Below are positions 47,009 to 56,538 of a stretch of DNA of 64,000 nucleotides, piece by piece. The notes under the pieces were generated by a model that was given only the letters and a program-made list of their open reading frames with translations, was not told where the DNA came from and made no database searches. How positions within the stretch are numbered: position 1 is the stretch's first letter; every line of letters starts with the position of its first letter. A program made the translations under genes and the position numbers. Origin of the DNA: Hibiscus mutabilis (taxonomy: Eukaryota > Streptophyta > Magnoliopsida > Malvales > Malvaceae); assembly GCA_019671005.1 (NCBI GenBank), contig CM033718.1, forward strand, positions 37,599,826 through 37,663,825. The letters are read 5' to 3'.

Positions 47009-48239
47009 TTGATTCCCTCAGTGACAAAGGTCGCATTGACTAGCTCTAATGTCCTAAAGTGACACTCGAGTACACCCTCATTGATCATGATGTAGGGTTC
47101 ATCAGTGGTTACTAATGCAATAATTTCCTCCTCCGCACTGATTGTTACTAGTTGTCTATCAATCACAAATTTCAGCTTTTGGTGTAGAGCAGAAGAGACC
47201 GCTCCCGCTGTGTGGATCCATGGGCGTCCAAGCAAGTAGCTATAACTGGGCTTTATATCCATGACCACAAACTCCATGTCAAAAGTTTATGGTCTGATCT
47301 AGAAAGGTACTTTAATCTTTCCCAATACGTCTCTCTACGACTCGTCAAATGCTCTAACGGTATTTTGATAAGCTCTCATGTGCGAGGTATCTATTGGTAA
47401 CTTCTTTAACGTTGCTAATAGGAGAACATTCAGGGTCGACCCATTATCAATAAGGACACTTGGTAGCATGTATCCTTTACATCTCGTAGAGATGTGTAGA
47501 TCTTTGAAAGTTCCCCTTCCTCCTTCTGGTATTTCGTCATCATTGAAAGAGATAATGTTGTAAACAATAATGTTACCGACTAACATGTCCATCGTGTTAG
47601 TGGTGATCTCCTTCGGCACAAATGTACGATTCAGAATCTTCTATAAGGCACCGTGATGACCCTCGGAACTCAACATAGAGACAACATGGTAATTCGAGCT
47701 GAGAGTTTATAGAGCTACTCCACCACGCTATACTCACTGTGTTTGAGTATCTTTAGAAATTCTTGGGCCTCTAACTCCCTCACAGGTTCATGGTGTATTG
47801 GTGGCTTCTCCTTAAAGAAATCACTTTCATCTTCTTTTTCTGGTTCTTCAATAGCAGCCTTTCTCTATGCCGTATCTCTGTCTCCTACTGTCGAAAGGGA
47901 ATATAGTCATCCACTCTTTGTAAAGTGGCTTACTTTGTTAATTGGCTCTTCCCTTTTCTTTTCTGCAAGGGGTGATTCTCCTGGGGTCGCTACCGTGCAA
48001 GCGTAGTTCCAAGCGACCTGCTTGCTGTCATTGTATGGAAATGAGTTTGGTGCCTTGATTATATGTCTTGGGGTTACACCCCTCATGGGTTCGCTAACTT
48101 TTTCTTTAGCCTTGGTCACCAAAGGCTCCATCCCTGTATAATCTTTCCTAAAGGATGACTCCTCTGACGCGTATATGTCCATCACGTGCCATATGCCTCT
48201 TTTCTCAAAGAATACAAGTTCTCTAACATCCATTTTATC
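47009..48239 (-). pseudogene. Ogre aspartic protease region, right half of the split gag-pro
   Basis: Minus-strand frames: HIIKAPNSFPYND (about 48065-48030), FNDDEIPEGGRGTFKDLHIS (about 47545-47490), the active site VLIDNGSTLNVL (about 47460-47425; Asp-Asn-Gly, usual for Tat/Ogre), DTSHMRAYQNTVRAFD (about 47390-47340), FVVMDIKPSYSYLLGRPWIH (about 47270-47215) and HQKLKFVIDRQLVTISAEEE (about 47180-47125). The frame reaches EGIN at 47009-47020, then runs into the C LTR, and is taken up again at 19918. Stops at about 47280-47335 and 47620-47900. Confidence 0.9.
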
Positions 48240-49966
48240 TCAGAGCAGTTGTTTAAACTCCAAGAAACATTCAATCTCATGTTTCTCAGCCTTATGGTAT
48301 TCACAATATAGTCCATCTTCAACCTTCATCTTTTGGGTTTCTCCTTCCAACATTACAGTTGCAACCATTTGGGTCCACGACCACTTCATGGGTGCCCAAA
48401 TTTCAGCGACATGTTCCTTAACCTCCTTGTCTTCTTCCTCGATGATTGTATTCACTCTTGCCTTCTGGTGATTGGGCAGGGGGTTCCCTTCCTCTTCTGA
48501 CGTGTTAAAAGATAGCATGCTTGACTTTCTTCAATCATCCACCACTATTTTAAATGTAGTGCAGTTTTCAATAGTGTGCCCCTAATACATACATGGTATT
48601 CGCATTGTGCCTTCTCATCATACCACGCCGGGTATAGGGGCGAGAAAGGAGGAACATGGCGTGGTAGCACCATCTGAGACTTGATTAGTTCAGTGAACAA
48701 TTCTACGTATGTCATGGGGATAAGAGGGAAGTATGGTTTAGAATTCCCTTGGTATTTCTGTTCTTCCTTCAGTGAGTTTGTTGCAGCAAGCGTCGTAGTT
48801 AGGACGCTGAGCTTATTGAAAACTACCCCTTTTGTATAGTTAGGGTTGTAGACATTGGTTGTGTTGACTTCATTCTCCCTCATCTTGTAAGGTTTCTTCG
48901 TCTCTCCTCCATCTAACTTCCCACTCATGATAGCCGCCAAGATTAGTTCCCCATTCATCAGTATGTCTGCGAAACTCTTAGTTGCATGATTTATTAGGCG
49001 GTCATAGAAAGAACCTTTTAAGGTCTCCACAAACATTAGAGTGATCTTGTTCTCCAACAATGGTGGTTGTACCTGAGCAGCCACATCCCTCTATCTTTGT
49101 GCATAATGGCAGAAACTCTCGTGATGTTTTTGTTCCATCCCTTGCAAGACCAACCAGTTTAGAATCATGTTAGTGACATATTTATATTGTTCACTAAAAG
49201 CTCTTAATAAATCCTTCCATGATCGGATGTTGGCCTGGCTCAACTACATGTACCAGCGTGAAGCTGAACCTACTAAGTTATACTGGAAGCAATGAGTGAG
49301 TAGTTTCTCATTATCCAGGTGCATTGACATTTTTCTACAATACATGGTTAGATGTGCTGAAGGGCAGCTAGTTCTATTATACTTTACAAAATCTGGGATC
49401 TTAAATTTTGGGTGCGTTACCAGATCCGTCACCAAACTCAAATCATTGGCATCCCTTCCACCGTGGATACTTCCCTCCATAAAGGATTTGATCATCCCCT
49501 CCAACTTCTCATATCGATATTTCCACTTCCTCTCGGCCTTGGCCTTATCAACAATTTCATCGAGGTCAGGCACCTCGTAGTTGTGAGCTCTTTTAGTATT
49601 AGGTTTCAACTCATTTCGGATGAAGGATTCAACAAAGTGGGGAGATATCTTATCTTTGGGTGAAGCAGTTTCCTTTTGTATTTTAGGGTGGATGAAAGTT
49701 ATTCCCTAGAACCGGGGCAACGCATTAGTTTCTTCACTAGCTTTTATTGCATATGAGTCCTTGAACCCTAGCATGGCCGAGATCGAGCTTACTATTTTCC
49801 TATGAGCTGTCTCAATTTCCTGCTTCAGTTTGGCTTCTATCTTGTCTAGTAGATCTTGGGTGCTCTTATGGTTGATCTCCAAGGCTGCCACTCTATCTTC
49901 CATCGCTTTCGTTTGTGAATAGGTACCGTATTTGTGGGTTGTTTTGGCTATTTTGGCCTTTCTGTC
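48240..49966 (-). pseudogene. Ogre gag (broken)
   Basis: N-terminal region at about 49960-49706 (MEDRVAALEINHKSTQDLLD from 49903, a helical segment), the capsid-like part at 49609-49244 (KFKIPDFVKYNRTSCPSAHL, MYCRKMSMHLDNEKLLTHCF, QYNLVGSASRWYM), then 49084-48545 (LLENKITLMFVETLKGSFYD, FADILMNGELI) and a Tat-type single knuckle YCEYHKAEKHEIECF at about 48310-48265. The PKFK-PDF...YCRKM pattern is diagnostic for Tat/Ogre gag. Stops or frameshifts at 49705, 49240, 49090 and 48540. Confidence 0.9.
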
Positions 49967-50499
49967 ATGTTTTTTTGTTTAAGTTAGTGTCTGATTATGT
50001 TATGAGTGCATGCATGCAATGAAAAACAAAAAGAAAACAACCAAGGAAACAAAAGATTGATGCAAATGCATGAATGAAAATGCAGGAACAATGGTTCTAT
50101 AAAATATCTGCTTTTAGAAACAACTTTATTGAATGTCAAAAGGTCCTTATTACAACAAGTTTCCAAATTTCTCTATGAATACATCTCATATCAAACTTCT
50201 AATTCCTTGATTTCTTCAATTAACCACATAAGCCTTGGTTCCACTTCTCTTACTGCTTTGATGTATTGATAGAGGGTTGCAGCTTCAGTGGCTAACATCA
50301 TCACATGCCTTGCCACATCTTGGACTTGGGCCATGACCGTTTTATCGAACTTATCCCATTCTTGGAATCTTCTTGCATTATCTCTAGGACGAGTGAACTA
50401 GTACTCATTACCTCTATCAGCAATATCTTCAAGGACCAAGATCTTTGTCTTATATTCTTGGATGACGTTGTCCATTTCTTCCACTTGCTCCCTTAAGGA
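49967..50499 (-). other. Ogre ORF1 tail and ORF1-gag spacer
   Basis: The coiled-coil frame of ORF1 fades through 50500-50170 (FQEWDKFDKTVMAQ, EVEPRLMWLIEE remnants on the minus strand). 50170-49967 is noncoding. No other gene is seen. Confidence 0.6.
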
Positions 50500-52415
50500 A
50501 TCATTCTCGTTCAAGCTAGCCTGGAGCTCCATAGAGGCGTGATCGTTCTAAAACTTATGAAGAGTTTAGTTTAGGTTATCTAACTTATCTTACAATTCAG
50601 CAACAAAAGCCCGGCATTGTTTCAACTTCTCAGAGGTTTTATCATACGTTGCCTACAACTCGAGCAAACGAATTTTGTTGTCGTGGGCCTTTCTTTTCCA
50701 AGTAGTCTTATTTTCCTTCTCTTTTTCAAGTGTTCGTTTACCCCTTTCATTTTCTGCCACTAGTTTACCTTTCTTCAATTCTTCTGCAAGTGCCCATCTG
50801 TATTTCTCAATTTCCCGCTTGTCACGCACTTTCTTTTTGCCCACATCCATATCTATTTCTTTTTTCCATTGCTTTGGACGGTTTCGCAAGTCAGCATTTC
50901 GAACAGTGGTTTGGAATTTGTGGAAGTCAACCCTCTGAATCTCATACTTTTCTTTTAGGTCCATGTACAACTTCGTCACTCGATCTGTCTCCCCTTTACA
51001 CTTTTCAACTTCAAGGCTTGACTCAAACTAGTCCGTTGGTTCTGCTCTTGTAAGGCTTCTACTTCCAACATGGCTCTTCTTAGTTCCTCCCTCAGGATAT
51101 CAGCTTCAGAATGGACCACCTTCAAATTTTCTTCTAAAGACTTGGCTTGTCCAGTTGTAGGTAATATGACTTTGTCATTCATTCTCGTGTGCCTCCAAAC
51201 ATCATAGTCAGGGGTAAACATGCAGTGACTATCAAACTCTAGCTTCATATATTTGTTATCGAGTCACTAATTGTCTGTACCTTCTGCCTGAACTCACCCT
51301 GGAACTTGAGCTCCGACGAGCTAAGACCATTAGTGAATGGGATGAACTGACGAGAACCATACTACCTGGACACTAACAAAGGAGCACACCTGATTCCACC
51401 CCATAAACCCAACAACATCAAGAAATTGAAATCTCTACATTTGTACAGAACCCTGGCATGGCCCATCCCTGGAACTCTCCATTTGATGTCTTCATCATGC
51501 CGATCTTTGAAAATATCAACTCATTTTCTTTTCTCAACAATTGGTCAATCTTTTTCCAAGTACTCCCGGAGAGGAGAAAAGTTTGGGGAGAACACATTAG
51601 ACAGAGTCAGAGTTGGGCATTTCCAAAAGTGGCTGAGGGCCCAAACCTGAAGTAAAGGAGCAAACCCTCCGAAGTGCACGCTTTCCACTTTTCGGCATGC
51701 ATTCAGTGAGATGAAAGTTTCAGCTAACACAACAGGTACTAGATTGACTTCCCTCTTCAACAGCTCAAAGAAATCTAGCAAGGCCACATCAATGTTTCCT
51801 AAGACCCTTGGGAAAATAACCAAGTCATAAATCGCAATTGCCAGGAGATCTACTCTCTTCTCTTTGTCTAGGTTGACTTGAATTATGTTTTTGATACTTG
51901 TAGATGGAAAGGAGAAACTGCCACCTCTTTTTTGTATCAACCCTTTAACCCATCCATCACTCATTATGGCAAAAGCTGTGAGCCTTTCGTGCGGATTTTT
52001 GTTCTTCGGTGGCTTGGCATAGACCCAATTCTTCTTCACCTTGCGTAGGTTGAACAGAGCTAAGTATTCTTCAAAATGTGGGCATCATATGTTCTCCATT
52101 GAAGGTAAAGAAGCAATACCTTGGATTCCAAAACTGGACCAAAGCCTTCAAGAATTGCTCATCATCCTTCACCTACAACAAATACGCTATGTCTCCGTAA
52201 GTTTCATAGAACAACTGCTTGGTCTCATAGTTAAAGTGTTCCCATATTTTCTACAACTCCTGCACATCATTCTGCTTGACACTAATGTGGGAATATTTTG
52301 ATGTCTCTGTCTCATGATTAGCTGTCAAACTGTCCCCAAACGCTCGCTAATTAACTTCAAACCAATGATGGGTCGTCGCATTTTCATCTTCTGATTTCAG
52401 GATCCTTCTATCCAT
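50500..52415 (-). pseudogene. Ogre ORF1 (extra gene before gag, broken)
   Basis: ATG at 52415 (MDRRILKSEDENATTHHWFE). Recognisable blocks: FYETYGDIAYLL (about 52215-52180), KALVQFWNPRYCFFTFNGEH (about 52150-52095), LLAIAIYDLVIFPRVLGNID and VPVVLAETFISLNACRKVES, HFGGFAPLLQVWALSHFWKC (51860-51590), CMFTPDYDVWRH (about 51220-51185), then a long Lys/Glu-rich coiled-coil (51170-50650). This protein resembles the plant mobile domain/aminotransferase-like family and is found only in Ogre among LTR elements; its function is unknown. At least eight in-frame stops or shifts. The end near 50500 is approximate. Confidence 0.88.
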
Positions 52416-53135
52416 GATAAGAGCTTTTCTAATTGGGAAAATATTTTTAAGAACCTATCCCTTCTTGATATGGAATGATAATGCAAGATTAAATATGCAA
52501 AACAACATAACAAAGGGAAAGGATTAGAGATAAAAAAACAAGAAGAGTCTAAAATAATTTCATTGCATAAAAAATTTTGGGTAGCCATTCTAGCACTCCA
52601 TGACATGTCTCCGTGGATTATCTTTGCGAAATAATTTTGGACCCAAAAACCTAGATTTTTAACATGGCTTTATTGGGGAAGGCTCTAGAATCTAAAACAT
52701 GGTCTGGTTCTAAAAGGGTACCAAAGCTGTCCTTGATGTCCTGTACTAAGGGTATCAAGGCCCCTGGTTCTCACCCATTATAGGCTTCAAATAAACCAAG
52801 TTCAACTCAGGATGACTCACTTCCTATGCCTTCTCGAAGGATCATTATCCTTACGAAGACATAAGGCATATGAGTCCCGAAGGTACTTGCTAGGCTCATA
52901 AGGAGAATCAGTATTCTGACAAGAGTAAAGTGTTTTCCCCTCACTTAAACGAACGGGACAAGCTCAGGAATAGATCTTTTGAACAATTTTGGAATGCGTA
53001 AAATAGAATTATATTCATTAAAAGGACGAATATATTGAAAATTTTGTGATCTTGCAAATTCCATTTTTTAAAAAAATATTTTGAAGCCAATTTGTAGACT
53101 GATCCTCTTTTGTTTTTTTATTTAAAAACAAAAAC
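52416..53135 (-). other. Ogre 5' leader
   Basis: Noncoding leader between the primer site and ORF1. Only short incidental frames. No strong motif noticed. Confidence 0.65.
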
Positions 53136-53153
53136 TTCCCAGCAGAATCGCCA
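53136..53153 (-). other. Ogre primer binding site
   Basis: Minus-strand TGGCGATTCTGCTGGGAA, three bases after the LTR end (GCGACA). This is the Ogre-type site; the literature assigns Ogre priming to tRNA-Arg. I did not verify the tRNA match. Confidence 0.75.
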
Positions 53154-53156
53154 AGC

Positions 53157-55565
53157 TGTCGCAACCCTTTTTTCGGAGGCCCGACATTTTTTGAAAACTA
53201 AAACAGAGTCGCCACCAATCCTTTTTTTAAAAAAATGTGATTGGATCACTTTTATAACAAGGGTTATTTTAATAAAAATATTTTATTTATTAAAATGACA
53301 TTTTTTGATCTGCGTAAACTAGAAAACAGGTTCGGGGGTCGATTACGTGTGGGGAAGGGTTAGCACGCCCACAATGCCCAAAACTTGGTACCTTATTGAT
53401 TTCAAAAAAATGTTTTCAAAATTAGAGTTTGCAAGTTCACAAGATTTCGATTTATTCGTCCGTTTAATGAATGTAAATCTATTTTGACGGCCTTACCGCA
53501 GAAAAAATGAACTCCAATCACCGCCAACACTCTTGGCGCTAACCCATCATTTTCGTTCGGTAAGACTCTGCATTAATTAGTTTTCACTTTTTAAACAAAA
53601 CAACAAAAAATCGATTGAGTGCGTTAAAGTTTTTAATTTAAACTTAATTAGTGATTAAACCCTAACATATCTACATTCATTTATTCTATTAAGGTTCATG
53701 TAAAATTAAGTGTGTTTGATTTAAATATGAAGGGAATTTTAGTACACACATGGTCTCTAATCTAAGTTTTTGGAGTACCTACTCCTAAGGTCTTTAACAA
53801 ACACACATATGTATATAAGAACATATAATAAGATAATTAAAGTGCCTAAAAATAATAAATATTTAAGATAAAGAAAAAGGATAACAATTTTTTTTAAAGA
53901 AATCTGAATTAAGGACTAAATTGAAAGGAAATCAAAACGTGATGGTCAAATTGAAAGGAAAAAGGAATTTGGTGCTCAGTTTAAAATACAAAGGATGAAA
54001 TTGAAAGAATGGAAAATTGAAGAGCTGTGATATAAGATCCATTAAAGAAGGGCGTAGGTTAGAATGTGGATATGGGTCGGGTTACAAGTCAATATAAAAA
54101 GGCTTAAAAATAGAATTCATTTTGATTTCATTTCCCAAACTTGATTTAAAACTCTTTCCCCTCTTTTCACTGAAATGCTCACCATGTTCTCCATGGTTCT
54201 GGAGAAAATGTCAAAAGTCCGTCGTGCCAGCCGCCATCCGCCGGCACCGGCCACCATTATCGGTGATGGATTTCTCTTAAAAAAACCTTTCAATTTTTTA
54301 AAACAAATCCCAGTCCCAAAATCAGTTTAAAACTTTGATTTCCCTTTTAAAAAAACAAATTTTCAAGATCAAAAACCTTTGTGCCTTGCTAGTTTTCCAG
54401 AAACCGGCATACCCCGAATCACGTATTCATCGGAGCCACGGCCATATGCACAACGTCGTTTCGCAAAAAGAAAAGTTAAAATCTATCCCTTTTCTCTACT
54501 TTTTATCATAGAATATGAAAAGAAAGAATTACCAGAAAGTAGGAGCTTGCTTTATTTCTTTGGAAATGTCGAATACACTTGCTTGCTTGCTACACTTTGA
54601 AATCCAAATGCTATTTGTGTATACTTTCTATGATTCTTTTTTTGTACTGTGTTCTCATTGTGATTCGTGTATGTTACATGAAAATTATATGGGGTTTACA
54701 TAGTTACATATTTTCTTGAATTTCAAGCATGAATCCCTAATTTCTTCCCCTAAATTGTCTCCAATTTGATTCGGATTAAGCTCGATATTAGCCACGGCTT
54801 CATTTTAGGGGTTTGCTCCTTTGACTTTGCTTCTGTCTTGGGATTTATCCATCTTCGTTTCCTTTTTGCATGTCTCTGGTGTCTTCAAATAATACTAGTG
54901 AGGAGCGGTCCAAGGCGAAAACGGTGCGGCCTCCATCGAGGAAGACAAAACAGCTGGAAGAAGCTAAAACGTCATGCGTGTAGCTGCCACGCGCGAGTGG
55001 TGATCTGTATGCCATGTTCTAGAGCGATTTGGACCGTTAGATCAACTCTTTGATCTAACGGCTGGGAACTACGCCTCTTACTCTTCTCTAGATGGACTTG
55101 ATCCGTTTTGTTGGATCAATCCTTGATCCAACGGTCATCTTTCAGCTGCGCATAACCACAAAGAGGGAGCATTAGGGTTTAGCTTGGTTTAGACTGGGCC
55201 GAATAGGCCCTTATGTATTCAAACATGTATTTTAATGGACTTTTTATTTGTATTTTATCTTAATACAAATACATTATCTATTTTAGCTTAAACTTGCTAG
55301 CAAAACGGGCCGAATAGCCCTTTATTGTATAAAACAATCTTAATATTTTTTTTCACATAATGTAATCTAATATAATGGGCGTGTCTAAATACAAAAGGGC
55401 CCAACTATTATAGACTATATGAAATTATTTATCCTAACTTGCACATTTTGGTTTTTATAATAACAATTAAAACAATGTTAATTATAAGAACAACATACAA
55501 GATGAAAAAAATGGTAAGAAACAAGAAGAATGTACAAAAACCGAGGTGAAAAATCAGTGATAACA
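53157..55565 (-). repeat. 5' LTR of the Ogre element
   Basis: 2409 bp, uninterrupted; plus-strand reading TGTCGCAAC...AGTGATAACA. It aligns with both parts of the left LTR, with many substitutions. Starts 3 bases from the primer site. A plus-strand TATAAAAAGG (54094-54103, also at 12600-12609) precedes an ATG-containing GC-rich patch. Confidence 0.92.
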
Positions 55566-56538
55566 CGGGTCAACCCCTACATTCATACATGTTGTAACTG
55601 CATGAGCACATGGATATAGGCATGCTTGGAACACGCCACTGTCATACAACCTACGTCTGAAGTCGACCCAAAATACATTTTGAGTGAGCTGCTTCGTTGT
55701 TGTGTAAAGGACTAACAACATCAAATGTCTGATTGATTCGGTCTAAGCTTTGAACCTTCATCGACATTGCATTCATCACATTATGTTGCACTTTTCTCAC
55801 AAGCTTAAGAGCCCAACGTTGCCCGCTATTTATTAAGGCCTCAATTTGCTTCTCTTTAATTGCCCAAACTTTTGCCAACCTGTAGTACGCCTCTTTCAAC
55901 AAGCTTGCTATTGGGAAATGACATGATCCTTTTAGTACTCCATGTATGCACTCTACAAGGTTAGTTGTTATTTTCCTGTATCGTCTACCACCTTCATCAT
56001 ACGATTGGGCCCATCTTTCCCTCTCGATATTGTTTGCCCAACTCCAAACGCGCTCTCCATCATACAAGGTTTTGGTTTTTGAACTGGTCGTAGTTGTTCT
56101 TACCGATGTGACGAACATAGTATGGGTATGCGTACAGAGGTTTCCAATGACTTTTGTCTCGATTAATTGCTACTTTGATACCTGAACCTATATCGGATAT
56201 AATCTAGACCCCATCTTCTCAGACGACATGCTCACTTAAATTGGTCAAAAAGAAATTTCAAGCTTTTATCGTCTCATGCTCAACAATTGCAAATGCAATC
56301 AGGAAGACATTGTGTGATCGACATTGTACTTTGTGAGCTCCCAACAATTTTTCCTCTAAAGCTTCAAAACTCAGATCTTCCAATTGCAATCTTGTCCATA
56401 CTTCACACACTTGGTAAAGAAAGTACTTTGGTTGGATTCTACAACAACGTAGTCTACGTGGTTCTTGATGCTATACTCTTTCACTGCCAATGTAGCTTCA
56501 TTCTTCAGCAAAGATTCAAACTTCAGTAAAGCAATTAC
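55566..56538 (-). pseudogene. MuDR/MULE transposase, internally deleted and truncated
   Basis: Minus-strand order: MuDR N-terminal DNA-binding type segment (AVKEYSIKNHVDYVVVESNQ, FFTKCVKYGQDCNWKI; 56510-56378), then a jump to the MULE core FLIAFAIVEHETIKA and EHVVREDGV (56320-56200), NRDKSHWKPLYAYPYYVRHI (about 56160-56105), WAQSYDEGGRRYRKITTNLV, ECIHGVLKGSCHFPIASLLK and, after a stop, the SWIM-like end GVFQACLYPCAHAVTTC (about 55630-55585), cut by the Ogre LTR. The SWIM zinc finger has lost its first cysteine pair (YDSG for CDCG). Part of the core between the N-terminus and FLIAF is missing. No terminal inverted repeats seen. Confidence 0.88.

Larger units (their letters stand above)
8861..55565 (-). 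mobile_element. Ogre/Tat-type LTR retrotransposon, full span including nested insertions
   Basis: On the minus strand one reads: 5' LTR (55565-53157), primer site (53153-53136), leader, ORF1 (52415 to about 50500), gag (about 49966-48240), protease (48240-47009, then 19918-19561), a probable intron region, RT-RNase H-archaeal-type RNase H-integrase (19251-15833), 3' untranslated repeats, polypurine tract (14047-14035) and 3' LTR (14034-8861). The extra ORF1 before gag and the tandem repeats before the 3' LTR are hallmarks of Ogre. Without the insertions it would be about 16.8 kb: roughly 12.0 kb internal plus two LTRs of about 2.4 kb. The flanks do not agree (Athila RT left, MULE right) and no target duplication is seen (AAAGG versus CGGGT). 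Every coding part is broken. Confidence 0.9.

Noticed and set aside
50675..51053. Plus-strand Phe/Ser/Leu-rich ORFs
   Set aside because: Antisense of the Ogre ORF1 coiled coil.
54379..54600. 73-residue plus-strand ORF in the Ogre 5' LTR downstream of a TATA-like box
   Set aside because: The counterpart in the other LTR (near 12900-13110) does not keep the frame.
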